A DNA stretch of 64,000 bases from Larix kaempferi (Eukaryota > Streptophyta > Pinopsida > Pinales > Pinaceae), in NCBI GenBank assembly GCA_027924585.1, contig BSBM01000150.1:13693001-13757000 (forward strand), given 5' to 3'. The position numbers and the translations under genes were made by a program. The notes under the pieces were generated by a model that made no database searches, had not been told where the DNA came from, and saw only the letters and a program-made list of their open reading frames with translations. Below are positions 38,459-50,431 of the stretch, piece by piece (position 1 is the stretch's first letter; the number at the start of each line of letters is the position of its first letter).

Positions 38459-38860
38459 ATAGTATCATAGTACTTTGTATTTCATGTTTATTACGGCCTA
38501 TGTTGTAAACATTATGGCCTAGTTTGATGGCAAATATTATATGTTGAAATTTGAAGGTTGATGTTTTTGGTGATTGATGATTGATGATTTGATCGTTTAA
38601 TGACAATGTTATAAGTTATAGGTCCTAGATGATTGATGTTATATGAATGTGTGCTAAATGGTTATATGAATATCTATGTTTTCATGTTTTCTATAGCTAA
38701 TTTGGCATAATAAATGTTTTTTTTAATATATATGCATCAAAATATATTAAAATATATATTATATAAAAACCGCTCCCGAAATGCTCCCAAAACGGCAGCT
38801 TTTGAAAATTTCGCTTTTTGCTCCCGCTCCTGCTCCCACTCCACGCTCCCAACACCCTTG
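38459..38860 (+). other. hAT-2 3' untranslated and subterminal region
   Basis: AT-rich sequence after the last transposase codon, with repeated GATTGATGATTG (38570-38590) and a run of ATATAT (38725-38765). It is followed by five or six GCTCCC motifs up to the terminal end. Confidence 0.6.
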
Positions 38861-41258
38861 GTCTAATGGTATCCCGAGGTCGCTACCCAGTGGTTCCCGC
38901 TTCCTTTAAGAAATTTCCCCACCAGTGTCAATAATCGATTACGTTGGATTTTCGTAAAGGGTGGTTAATTGGGCGATGTTAGACTAATTACTAGTCACTA
39001 AGTCCCTTTTTGGTTGATCAACATGTTCAGACAAAGCTGTAGTGATCCAGAGCATACGGGGACAAAGCCTTATTAATTTTATGTATTTTTGATCAAATAT
39101 TTTACTTTTTTATGCCACAAGAGTCTCTTGTCAGGCCAGTACTCGGGCAAGCCCTTATCCTGAAACCGTATTTCGGGAAAGCAAGGGATTGTTTTGAAAC
39201 TAAAGAAATTGTAGATTGTAAAACTAATGATAAAACTAAGTCCTGAGTGAACTTGTGGCCCGCCAATGGAATGGACCAACAAGGTTAATTTTATCCCTAG
39301 TTAATTTTAATTAAGTGCCGAAAAAACAAATCTAAACTAAAAATGCAAGCCACGAAAATTTTGAGTTGACACAGTTTTCCTCCCTGGGGGGATGGGGTGT
39401 GGGCGTTGGTTAGCCCACTTGCTATCGTTTAATATTTCCTTTACAATGTGATAAGAAGTGCCCCAGTCATGCAAAATTGACTCAAAGGCTTACAATAACA
39501 GAAGAAAAAGGTTTCCAGGTTAAGAAGGTGTGGTTCTGGGTGTTCCGGATGGCCCGATCTACCAAAATTCAAGCAGCATCTCCTCCTATCTGTTCATAAA
39601 GTGCAGAAAAACAACGAGCATATGTCAGTAGAAGATGCCCAAAAACACTTTAAGAGTGTGTTTGGGTCACCCAAAAAAAATTTGTAGAAAAAGGACTAAG
39701 TTAATCTAAGATAAGATAAAAATGACGAAAATAACCAAGGAAAACAAGCTTTGCTTGGGATCTTGGTCTGCTTGTTTAAGGCAGCCAATGAAATGCACGT
39801 TTAATTTGCAAGATTAACTTTTAAAGTTCAGAGCTAAGCATTCGAGTTCAAGCTTTAAAATTTGACAATTTTTTTTTTGAAGATAACTTGAAATGGGATG
39901 CTTAATCAAAGAGATCTAATCTAAGAAAGATAAATCTTTTGCAAATGTAACCAGAAAAAGTGTATGAAAAAGAGAGAAGGAGATAAGGAAGAGTTTTTAT
40001 TGTTTTATCAATATTTTTTGAGAAGAATCCTTGGATCCTTCTTGGTGGAGAACTGAGGGACTACGTCTGTAAAAGATGTTAGAAAAATGAAGGAAGCAAG
40101 CAAGATCCTCCACTCATCCATTTGAGATAACCTGTAAATCACATCAACTTGAAACCAAAAGATCAAATCTTAAAATATACATATGAGAAATAAAAAAAAA
40201 AAATGTTCATAAACAAATGACACATTAAAATCAGATCTCTACACATTCATAGATAAAAGATTAAATAATAAAATTATTATCTAACCTTCCTTACAAATCG
40301 ATACCAATCCTTCCAATAAGCTAGATTTAGATGCAAGAGAGAAACAAATAGCTCAAATACATGTTACCTCAAGGAAAACCATGACATTCATCCACTCATC
40401 ACAAGCACTACACCAACCTTGACCTCCAAAGTCTCTTTGTTTCATAAGCAACATAAGCAAATACAATAACAAGTTCTTACTCCCAAACTTCAACTAGAGC
40501 AAAATGGGAGAGAGCTGCCCAAAAACTTTCCCAAAGTCACTCTTACACTCCTCTTATATAGCTGTACCAAAACTTAACTCCAAATCCCCAAAATTTTGGA
40601 GTTTGATTTTTCTCATTTTTCGCATTTTTTCACAAATTTTTCACTTTTTTTGGTTTTTTGGGCATTAGTGAAAAATGAATGACCAAACAACTATGGAAAG
40701 TGGGTTTTGGGGTATGGTGGGTGCTCTAAGCTAGAAAATGAGCACTCCCATGGCAAAAAAGACCCTAGACCACACTGTTACGTCATTTTTTATTTTTTTA
40801 ATTACAACATTAAAAAAAGGCTCAAGTTACGGAAAAATAATTTTTTCCTCGGAATTAAAAAAAACCTAGGGGGACCTAGCACATGTCCATATGACTCAAA
40901 ATTAATGTCTAGCATGTTCATATACATTGACCCATGGACTTTAACAACCCCCTAAGGCCTATCCACCTCACCAGGCATTCTAGGTTTTGGAGGAGCAGGA
41001 GAAAAACTCAAAAATTATGTTATGCACAAATGCAAGACATAATTGATAAATGAAAAAACTCCTTGGAATACCCGATTTGATCGACAAGTCCTAGGAAGCC
41101 AAGTCCTTTACGTAAAGTACCATGTTTTATTACAAACCCCGTAGGGCATGGACATGTGAAGAAAAAATAAAAAAGGGGCCCTTATAAAGGCCTGATGGAC
41201 TTCATATCATTGAAAATGAACATGTAACATGTTCATCATTGCCCACTCACTTGATAGT

Positions 41259-41281
41259 CCAACTAAGTGCAACTTAGCTGG
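41259..41281 (-). other. LTR-terminal hairpin of LTR B
   Basis: Same position as in element A. On the element strand the stem is CCAGCTAAGT / ACTTAGTTGG with a 3-nt loop; the change from element A turns an A-T pair into a G-T wobble, which still pairs in RNA. Confidence 0.75.
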
Positions 41282-41286
41282 TAACA

Positions 41287-42235
41287 CTACCCATACATGT
41301 TAAGGAAACTATGCTTGAAATCAATCCTTTTAACAGGTTTGGCTATGACAATTCTTACTATAGCCAAGGCTGCTCCTTGAAATGCTTTTCTCTTTCTAAT
41401 CCTGTTTGAGTGATTGAATGATGTTTTTCAGAATTGCTTAGAACCTGTTATATCTTTGCAATAGTGATGAATGCTTGTGTATTTAATTCTGCGAGTGCTC
41501 TGTAATGTATACAAATATTGAATAAATAAATAAATAATAATGCATAATAATAATGATAATAAATAAATAAATAATAATTAATAATTGAAAATTATTTAAG
41601 TTAACTAAAGACATGTCCCTTCATGTGAAAGGGCACGAATAGACCTATTAATTCGGTCTCGTTTGTAGTTGTAACCATCACCTTATTATTTATCATTTTA
41701 TCAATTTATACATTTTATAAATATTTATATATATTTATATATATTTATTTCATAAGATTATATGCTTTCCGCTACATGGTCATTTGTTTTTCCTGCATTA
41801 TTTTTGCGGAAACTTAAGAACTTGTATTCATTAGCAGTTGTTTAGTCTACTAATAGTTTTAGCTGGTTATTGATGGATCCCATTCGTTGAAACACTAACC
41901 TTTTGGAAGGTCTTCATGTTTTCCATAAGACAGTTGAATTTGCTGTACAACTATTTTTTAAAACTTGATTGTATCTCCTATTAGAATTTATGTCAGAGCA
42001 CTCTTATTTAGATGATGTAGTTGTAGATAACAAGTCATATGTTTCACTGTATTCATGGCTTAGTTGACTATATCATAGTTGTACTTTACAAGTGCTGGAT
42101 TGAAGACGTGCCATGGTTTTTCTTTGCAAACAGAAAAATTATTACGGGGAATGGTTTTGATGGTTTAAGAGTAGGATTAAGATGGACTGGTGATGATTGA
42201 GTGGATCACCCTCATGACATTGTCTATTTTTACAG
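41287..42235 (+). other. Presumed intron of the AAA ATPase gene
   Basis: Host-like sequence after LTR B; no exon recognised. It starts with the second copy of the duplicated TACCCATACATGTT block, then low-complexity AATAAATAATAATA repeats (41528-41600) and TATATTTATATA (41710-41750). It ends with a T-rich tract and an AG acceptor at 42235. Confidence 0.5.
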
Positions 42236-42317
42236 GTGATAGAGTCAGGTATGTTGGACCAAGTAATGGGTCATCAACATCCAGTTTTGCTGTTTCTGCT
42301 CACCGTGGTTCCTCTGG
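42236..42317 (+). CDS. AAA-type ATPase, internal exon (GDRV segment)
   Basis: An 82-bp exon of a host gene. It encodes the rest of G-D-R-V-R-Y-V-G-P followed by a serine-rich stretch, the segment before the AAA ATPase core in the plant family of large FHA/MSP1-like AAA ATPases (likely chaperone or unfoldase type). The family has G-D-R-V-[KR]-[FY]-[IV]-G here. Bounded by TTTTTACAG before and a GTATGT donor after; the last complete codon is Ser and two bases (GG) carry over. Joined to the next exon the frame stays open and matches the family on both sides of the junction. I recognise the family from memory; no search was possible. Confidence 0.7.
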
Positions 42318-42557
42318 GTATGTAGTGTATGTAAGATGGCTACTTCAGTTTTTAGTTTTTCAGATAAGCAGAATAGTGGCTAAATCATGATTGTTAATTC
42401 TGAAGACTTTATACGGATTTTGGCAGTTGCTTGTTAGAAAAATGTTTTTATGATAGCAATGCCAAGGAGCATATTAATTTCAAATGATCGGCAGAGTGCA
42501 TGTTTTCTTATCACTATTAATTATTGTTTCTTGAATATCGGTCATTACCTATTGCAG
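42318..42557 (+). other. Intron between AAA ATPase exons
   Basis: A 240-bp intron with donor GTATGT at 42318 and acceptor ATTGCAG ending at 42557, AT-rich throughout. Its splice sites join the two exons in phase. Confidence 0.7.
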
Positions 42558-42709
42558 AAGCAAAGGGCCATCGGTTGGTGCCAAAGGTCGAGTAATACTT
42601 TTGTTGGATGAGAATCCAAATAAAGTTGGAGTCCGGTTTGATAAACCAGTTTATGGTGGAAACAACATGGTGGATCTTTGTGAAGATGGCTATGGGTATT
42701 TTTGCAATG
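42558..42709 (+). CDS. AAA-type ATPase, next internal exon
   Basis: A 152-bp exon continuing the preceding one in phase. It encodes S-K-G-P-S-V-G-A-K-G-R-V-I-L-L, then N-K-V-G-V-R-F-D-K-P, and ends L-C-E-D-G-Y-G-Y-F-C-N, followed by a GTATGT donor at 42710. The G-V-R-F-D and L-C-E...F-C motifs are characteristic of the region before the AAA domain in plant FHA/MSP1-like AAA ATPases. The next expected exon was not found in the following 2.2 kb, so that intron is long and contains the retroelements to the right. Codons look intact; the gene may be functional, or this may be a fragment. Confidence 0.75.
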
Positions 42710-43850
42710 GTATGTCCTCACCTAACATATTCTTCAAAATTTTTAAATTCTCCCACACAACCATAATTTCTCTGTTGCTTCAATGCAAATTAGCATTTTT
42801 GATACTACTTTGGCAGTGCATTCCATTTCTCCCTCTCTCTTTAAGACACAAACAGATATTCCTCTGTCTCTAAGACACAGACAGATACCTAGCCCTCTTG
42901 AGTCTTATGTTCATGGTTATGATATATTAACTTTTTAGCAAATGTTTGCTGCAACAATAGAATACACATACTACATGTTCTTCCTTCACAATTGCTTTGC
43001 TGTCTCCCATTTGTTCTTTGATTATTACTTTCAATCGATAATTGAATCTCTAGATGTAAATACTCCACAGCTGATCACCTATACAGAGATCACTTACAAA
43101 CCACTAACAATATGCTAGTATGCTACTAATGAGTAGACTCTTCCCATCCGTGCTTATATAAGGTGGGGCAATGCACATGCTATTTTGGGCCTTGGCTGGC
43201 AATATAAGAATGCATGATGTATTTTCTCTTGTCAATTTATGAAACATAAGATTTTTTTCTTTAGAAAAAAGGATACGAGAATTGGAACACAGATAGCAGA
43301 GCATAGAGAGTAGTTCTAGAACCTTGAAGAAAGATATGGCATCCACCTGATTGGCATAAATATATTCACAACCAATTCTCTAGTGCAACATAGTATAATG
43401 ATCAACACTTCTAGCATTTATTGCCAGTACCCTCCACCTCACCACTTGGCAGTAGAATGCAAAGGCATGCAGACACCTTCTCAGCCGTGTTGCTGGATCT
43501 ACTAGGCTTGAAGGATGGATCCATGAATCCCCTGGTCAGGCTGGATCACGTGCAGGTTTGACCACGTCTTCAGTCATAACAGATTTTTAATAGAAAAATT
43601 CCCACTTGCTGTTGATACCCTAAAATAAATAAACCTAAACCATCTGCAGATCCCTGAATCAGACTGGATCACTGGCAGGTTTGACCATGGATCCATTCAT
43701 AAAGTATTTTTTAATTGAAAAAATCCCACTTGCCGCTGAAACCCTAAAATAAATAACCCGAAATCTCATTTCTAGTCTGTAAGAAAGACCCCTCCCTCCC
43801 ATTCCCAAACACACAAGATAATTTCATCTCCCTGCAACTGCTTGGTAGTT
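42710..43850 (+). repeat. Presumed intron with a roughly 130-bp direct duplication
   Basis: No exon seen. Positions 43520-43645 and 43655-43765 are diverged copies of a unit with GGCTGGATCAC/GACTGGATCAC, GCAGGTTTGACCA, AAATTCCCACTTG and ACCCTAAAATAAATAA. A smaller repeat, CTCT-TAAGACACA-ACAGATA, is at 42838-42890. Confidence 0.5.
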
Positions 43851-44688
43851 GGATAAGATAATTTTATTAATGTCCAACAAATGACGACAAAAGGTTGTCA
43901 ATGGAACTAAAAGGTACAACTAGTGTAAATACAATGTGGGTGTGTGAAAGTAACTCCTAAGCAACTCATCATATTGGCATTAAAATAAACACATTGAAAT
44001 TAAAAGTATTGACTTTATATTTGCATAAATTAACAGAAACATAGTGAGGTTTGAGGGTCATACCTGGAAGATTTCCAATAAACCCACTTACCAATTTGAC
44101 GAGAAGATGGAGCCGTCGAGTTTGATTCTCTCGCTCCCACCAGCTGCAGCCAAGCAGACAACATGTTGGGGATGACTCTCCTCTCACCCAATCCCTCAAT
44201 CAATCCAATTGAGGGCCTGTTGAGCCCTCAATCAATAAACCAATGGTATCTTTTGTTTGTCTTACTTTAGGAACCCAAGCTCCAAGAACTCTCAAGAGCA
44301 AGGTTTGCTCCAAATCAAAAGATCTCTTGACCATCACCTCAACCTCACTTAAATAGTTACTCTTCATATCCATCTATGCAAAGTCCAATGCATAGACTCC
44401 ACTTGTCATCAAGTAATTACTCTTATCTTTAACCATGTTGGTTTTAGTTAGCTTTTGCTTTATTTAGATTTTCCCCTTTATTTTTAGTAATTTCTCTCAT
44501 TTTTACTTTTTCTTTTATAATAAATTAGTCAATTTATTATTTCACTATTATTATTATCATCAATATTATTTATTACTATTATTCTTATCATTGTTATTAT
44601 TACTTATCATTATTATTATTACATTTAAGACCACTTATTTATTTTCATCACTAAAGCATGAGATTAATTCAAAATACGGGGTATTACA
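43850..44688 (-). mobile_element. 3' LTR of a Ty3/gypsy-like element (J)
   Basis: On the minus strand the LTR starts at 44688 with TGTAATACCCCG, a common start of plant Ty3/gypsy LTRs, directly after a polypurine tract. The left border near 43850 is a guess. The piece contains ATTATTATT-type low complexity at 44530-44620. Only the 3' LTR and about 210 bases of internal sequence are present here; the rest was displaced by LTR I. Confidence 0.55.
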
Positions 44689-44901
44689 TACTCCCCCCAA
44701 TTCAAGGAACTTGATCTTGAAGTTAACTTTAATTATGTTACTTATAGATTTTTACTTCCCTACAATTCCTCTCGGTCACCCTTTGCTGAACTATACAAGA
44801 GCCACCCAAGTGACTACATTAGGCATTGAAAGTCTACATCACAACTTTGAGGATATGTGAGCGCAACTCTAGACATGTTCTTGACTTTTAACATTAGGCT
44901 T
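44689..44901 (-). mobile_element. Polypurine tract and 3' internal end of element J
   Basis: The minus strand reads TTGGGGGGAG then TA just before the LTR start, a classical polypurine tract for plus-strand priming. It is preceded by a GATCAAGTTC-type end of a Ty3 internal region. Cut by LTR I at 44902. No coding frame is long enough to name. Confidence 0.55.
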
Positions 44902-45162
44902 TGTTACGAACTGAGTTGCACATCAGTTGGACTTCAGTGTTCAAAAGTTCAAATTAGGCCTTTTCAGGGCCCTTTTAATTTTTAAAGTATGTCCATGCCC
45001 CACGGGGTTTGTAATAAGTTGGTCTAAGCATGGTCTTTTTGTAACAGGCTTGGCTTGCCTTAGGTTTATTTGTCAAGGGGATACTCTAGAGTGTTTTTTT
45101 CTTAGGAATTATATGTTGCACTTCAACGACGTATAATTCCTGAGTTTTTCATTGACACCTCC
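44902..45162 (+). mobile_element. LTR I (family A), left part
   Basis: Starts TGTTACGAACTGAG and is the reverse complement of the element A LTR from 24167 leftward. Interrupted by element D after the CCTCC duplication (45158-45162); the LTR continues at 61168. Confidence 0.8.
44907..44930 (+). other. LTR-terminal hairpin of LTR I
   Basis: Six-pair core AACTGA / TCAGTT at the same offset as in element A. Compared with A, one pair changed from A-T to G-C on both sides, while two other positions lost pairing. Confidence 0.6.
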
Positions 45163-45983
45163 TGTTATCACACAAACTCTGGCTGCTTGTGGTATGTATC
45201 CCAATAGGGACGGTAGAGGAGAACAGCTAGGCCGGTGTAACCAACAGCAGCCAAGTCCTCTGTCCAAGGGGACAGAAGTCACACCGGACAAGGCTGCAGT
45301 CACTTTAGACAAGGCACTTGGCCCAGTCAAGGGAGAGACCCACTCAACCAGTGAAGGTCGAGACTCAACAATCAGACACCCTAAGCCCAAAAAGATGATC
45401 GAAGTAGAAAACAAAATGGATGACTGAAGGTGAGATTTCTTCCAACCTTAGTGGAATCGAGATTCTGGATGAGAAGGTATACTGAATGAAACAAACTCAG
45501 ATCTGATTACACATGTAAGTGATGAACGAATTGAAGAATTAGAAGGTTGGAAATTAAATCAACGAACAGAAATTACTGGAAGAGTGGTTGGGGACCTTGC
45601 CTATAGGAAATGAAGCTCGCTATGATTTATTCATACATAGCAGCGATGGGTAAGTGATTTAGACAAATATTCCAACAATTATAAATTGATTAAATGGCTG
45701 ATTTAAGACAAAAAAACAGACCAGCAAGCAGTGAAATTAACAGCCCTAGGGGAATGGGTTAAACTGTAGAAAAATGGACCTAGGGCAGTAAAAAAAGACG
45801 TTTACAAGCACTTCCAGCTGCTGATACTTGGTACTTTAAGGTAAAATGACATTACGGAGCAGAATAACAAGTACCCAGAACCCCAAAACACACCCAACAG
45901 ACTGAAAGAGAAAAACGGGTTTGGAAAGAAAAATGAATTCCTACGGTTAAATTTGTAGATTTTAATTTTTTATGAGTTTTTAA

Positions 45984-48900
45984 CTAAGTCACCTTACACG
46001 AGGAGACGAGACACGAGTGTCCCCAAAATACGAGTGTCCCCACGGGACACGGTGACCCCCGAAATCAGGACACGTTTTATATACATATATATATATATTT
46101 TTAAATATATTAAAATTTAAAAATATAGACATATAGATCCAATAAAATTTAGAAACTAGAACATTTACAAATATTCAATAGAAATTAGAATCAAAACACA
46201 TTAATGATTACACATTTGTCATTCACAATTCACAACACATTTGTCATTCACAAATCACAATGAGACACATAGATGCATGTCGAAACCATTGTTGGACACA
46301 CGGAGCACACTGAGAGGGGGGGGTGAACAGTGTGTGTAGCTTTTATTACTTTTTCAACTTTAACAATCATCAGCAACTTATTCAATACATCATTCATTAA
46401 TGCATTATCACATTATCATTATATTATCAGCATTATTAACAGTTATAGCTCATCATATCATCATCACATAGGAAGCATAGAAAAACACAGTACACAAGAT
46501 TTTTACGTGAAAACCCAAGTCCTGGGGGAAAAACCACGGAAGCCTTTATAATAATAATTTACCAGCAACTACTGGAAGGAGGCAACAACCCCCTTTGTTA
46601 CAAAGACTTCAATTCTCCAGCTACAACTGGAAGGAGGCTACAACCCCCTGGTTTACAGGCTACAACCTAAAGGAAGCCTTAGCTCCCTCAATTTCCTTGC
46701 CCCGTCCTGCCACCCTGATATGAAGATAGAAACTGAACTACTGAACCACAAACTGCACTGATCCTGCGGACCTGCTATCCAACACCTGTACCACACTGCA
46801 CAATCTAAACCACACTGCACAACCTGTACCACACTGCAAAACCTAAACCACACTGCACAACCTGTACCACACTGCAAAACCACTTTCACTGCTCATCAAC
46901 TGACCACTGCTCATCAACTGTTCACTGCTCATCAACTGTCCACTGATCATCACAACTGCGCCACATTGTTCGTCAACCTGTACACTCAATCTGTCCAATC
47001 TAGCTGTACCAATCAATCTCAGCTATACCAATCAATCTGTCTGCATAAATCAATCTGTTGTTCACATCATTTGAATCAATCAATATGAGTTCAACCAACT
47101 GTGTACCAGACCACCTGGGTCAAACCAACTGCTCATACAACTCAACCAATCTGAGTTAGACCAACTGCACATAGGACAACCTGTGCCAATTCTGCTCAAT
47201 TGAACCTGTGCCAAACTTTGACAACTGCTGGAGTAGCTTGAAGGAGCTGCCTTTGGATGCCCTTAAAAATCAGACCCCTTGGAATAGCACTACCCTAGAT
47301 CATATGTGTTACTGGGCTGCTTCAGTTCTTAACCAAGAGATCAGACTGCCCAAAATACATGCTTACTGTGGCTGAATTTTATTGCTTACTGTGGATAGAC
47401 AATAGCCCGAGAAAGGAGAGAGTGCTTTCAACCTGACTGTGGTCCGAAATTAGTACTTATTGTGGCCCGAATTCAGAGATAAAATAAATGTCAATTCATC
47501 TGCTGTTCTTCTTCATTTGCTGCTCCAAAATCATTATTCTGTCCAGCATACATGTCTACAGAAAACCATAATTAAGCTACCATTTCTGCTGCCTCAATCA
47601 ACCCTAGAAATCAAAGCAAAACAAAAAACTTTCCTGTCTACTGTAGCTGCTACAGTACCCGAAAATTTCAGAGCTGAATTCTTAAAAAATGTATGAAATG
47701 GATGGAATAAAGGTGTATATATAGAGGTCAACGTGGAGTAATTTAAGCTGGCCGACATGCAATTCAAAATTATAAATAATTAAATTTTCTTTTGTTAGGT
47801 CGGCTCACCCAAAAAGGTGGGGTACACCAACTTCAAAAATTCATATCTCTTCAACCATAAGGAGTTAGAAGATGCTCCAAATATCAATGGAAATGGCTTG
47901 ACAAGGACTATCTCCCTATGATGGGTTTATTTGCAAATTCTTGGTCTAATACCCTTAAATTATTCAATGTGTCCAGGACGTCAAAGACCCCACACATGAG
48001 GGTGCCAAGGACCATACCACTAACTACAAGAGTTTCAAAGTCTTCTTCAACATATCAAGGCACGTCCGTGGGATCTACCTCCATCTACATCCCAATAGCT
48101 ATATAACCACAAATAGGACCATACATCACCATGGTTCAAGACCCAAGGCACCACATGCAAGGGTTTCAAGGACTCTTTCAAGGATATCATATAATATTTA
48201 AACAAGATACTTTCCATGGACTTCAAGCCCATCACATAGGACTCCATCGCCAAGTGATGAGGGAATCATGACCAAGGATTCTATCATATCAAAGGCTCCA
48301 ACAATCATGGGCTTACAAACCACCATATGTATGGATTCCAAGACCCAAATCATTTCCAAATGCACCATCAATGATCATATAGTGTCCAAGGGTCATCATG
48401 CCGCCATTTATGTGGGTGCCAGACCTTCTCATGCATAATGACCATCTCCAAGGGTTCCATGACCCAAGTTTGTGGGCTTAAGGACCAAATTAACACATCA
48501 TCCAATCATGCAACATAGATACCTTCAATCAACAGACAACTAGGAGCAGGGGATACAACAATGGACTCAACTGGGACCATGATACAGCTTAGGGGCACTT
48601 AACCAAGTTAATGGTAGCCAGGGGTTTTGCCATTGCCCCAAGGCCTCCAAGGGCTTCAAGCTTGGGCTTGGACAAAGTCAAAAGGTCTCCTCTTGACACA
48701 GACAACCACAAACCAAACACTAACCCTCAGGGGCTCCACAAGGGGCACCAAGACGCAACTGTTGGCATCAATGGCCACTTGACACAGACAACCACAAAGC
48801 AAACACTAACCCTCAGGGGCTCCACAAGGGGCACCAAGACGCAACTGTTGGCATCAATGGCTAGGCACTGTTGGCATCAATGACAACTTAATCAACAACC

Positions 48901-49561
48901 ATATTTCTCATTAAGTCATCAAAATCAAAATGTATTACATAGATGTCAGAATGCCACTGGGCACTGGCAAATGCCAAATAGACTAATAGATTGCCTTGAA
49001 GCTTTATTTTTCAATTCCCATATGAATTTGGGAGATTATTTTTTCATTCAAAAGGTGAATAAACTCCTAAAAGTTAAAACCATTAAGAATGGTATGGACT
49101 GTCATAATGTTTTATTTCACAGTTACCAATATAAATTGGCCAAGCAATGCAAGTTTTGCACTCAGTAGTGAAGAAGACAATAGTATTTTATGGAACTGAT
49201 GAACTCTCGAGGCTATGGAAGTTAAATGTTAGACTTTGTGGCTGTTATCATGTTAGTGTGCGTTTTAGGAAGGCTTAGGAAGATAAAAAATGAGGTGGAA
49301 CTTATGAGAAACCTTTTAGCATCAATAAAATATAGGAGCATCACAAATTAAAAAAGCTTGAACAATAATTTCAAAGTTAATTTTAGTGTTCACGTGTCTT
49401 GGAGTGTCCTGGAATTGGGACACGATGTGCAGAGGCAGGACATGAGTGTCCCAAAATCAGGACACAAAAAAAGTCGTGTCCCCCACATGGGGCAGTTGTG
49501 TCCATGCCCAAACGTGGCCCACGGGACACTTGGCCCTAGAGGGACGTGTCCGGTTTCTTAG
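45984..49561. mobile_element. hAT-3, non-autonomous hAT element, with solo LTR C+ nested
   Basis: Perfect 8-bp target duplication GTTTTTAA (45976-45983 and 49562-49569); the 5' LTR shows the empty site near 58131-58140. Inverted ends CTAAGTCACC / GGTTTCTTAG. Both ends carry many GAGTGTCCC/GGGACAC motifs (46000-46070 and 49390-49550). Without LTR C+ it is about 0.97 kb and has no transposase, so it is a short non-autonomous hAT. Confidence 0.85.
46290..48897 (-). mobile_element. Solo LTR C+ inside hAT-3
   Basis: A 2.6-kb LTR with a perfect target duplication ACCAT (46285-46289 and 48898-48902), reverse copy of the LTR at 12836-15575. On the minus strand it has a TATA-like TATATATA near 47715. 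It contains roughly 21-bp repeats of ACCACACTGCA at 46745-46880, CATCAACTG repeats at 46885-46945, and a two-fold tandem repeat of about 87 bp (48692-48862) starting near TTGACACAGACAACCACAAA. No genes. Confidence 0.85.
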
Positions 49562-50431
49562 GTTTTTAAGAGTTTTGCAGCTTAACATTTACAAGAAGAA
49601 TGAGAACAAGAGAAAGCAGCAGTGATTGCCTACCTGAAGCAATAGAGAAGAAGAGTTTGATGCTGAAAACAACTGCTGAAGTCCAAGTGTTGAGCAGCCA
49701 AGCGATTTCCCGTAGCGTTTGGAGCAGCCAGATGACCAAGTGCACCCTTGTACCTGCAAGAGAGAGAAATGAATTAGAAACTATGGCAAATGACAAGGAA
49801 ATACTAGCAAACAAACAACAAATGGTGAAGAAAAGTGAGATAACAAGTATAAGTTCACTTCCCTTTGCTGAAACACAGAGAAAACGCCCAACACGGAGCT
49901 ACTAGCTCAAGAAGTGCGCCCTCCTCTGATGGTCGTTTCACTTGCAGATTCGTTTGGCCAAGGATGGATAGAGATACCACATAAACACTCAACAATACAC
50001 CAACAATATGCTAATAGTCAACAACAAACACTCAATCACTATGCACAAGAAGGTGAAGAAGTGTCTCTCTCAAGAGCTCTATAGCAAATCTCAAAAATGT
50101 CAAGAAGAAATACAAAATGGAGGAGTGCTCTCTCTTATAGAGGAATGCAGCTCTCAATACCTATTTCCCCCCAAAATGGAGGGTTGAGATCAATCCCCAA
50201 CCATAAAAAGTGAATGGAGGAGATCACCCTCATGAAGGGGTGCGAAATACCCTCTATAATGCACTTGTGGAGTGAGTGGCCCCTTGTGGGGTCCATACAA
50301 CTAATAGAACATGTGTTAGGGGGTGTCTATATGTTGTTTTATCCCCCTAACACCAACCAACAAGGTCCCACACTATTACATTACAAAAATCATGAATTTC
50401 TCTAAGTGAAAAAACGCCCCCCATGGGCAAA

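Larger units (their letters stand above)
31073..38860 (+). mobile_element. hAT-2 DNA transposon, interrupted by solo LTR E
   Basis: Perfect 8-bp target duplication GTCTAATG (31065-31072 and 38861-38868). Terminal inverted ends are weak (CTAAGCTGC against CAAGGGTGT on the other strand). Subterminal clusters are AATCGC/GATTCC on the left (31083-31320) and GCTCCC on the right (38768-38855). Without LTR E it would be about 3.5 kb. The plus-strand transposase differs from hAT-1 in sequence and strand. A roughly 33-bp duplication with GGGAGATTGAAGGCTTC lies at 31497-31562 in the presumed leader. Confidence 0.85.
30489..41286 (-). mobile_element. Solo LTR B (family A), carrying hAT-2 and LTR E
   Basis: Starts TGTTGCTACC and ends GCTGGTAACA. 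Target duplications CTACT (30484-30488) and CTACC (41287-41291) differ by one base. LTR parts are 30489-31072 and 38861-41286, aligning with element A 17419-17900 and the rest of that LTR. About 3.0 kb without hAT-2. There is no gag or primer binding site, so it is a solo LTR. The frame 40707-40955 is LTR sequence with no domain. Confidence 0.85.

Noticed and set aside
46745-46945. CRISPR-like array
   Set aside because: Short imperfect repeats without unique spacers in a plant LTR; ordinary tandem repeats.
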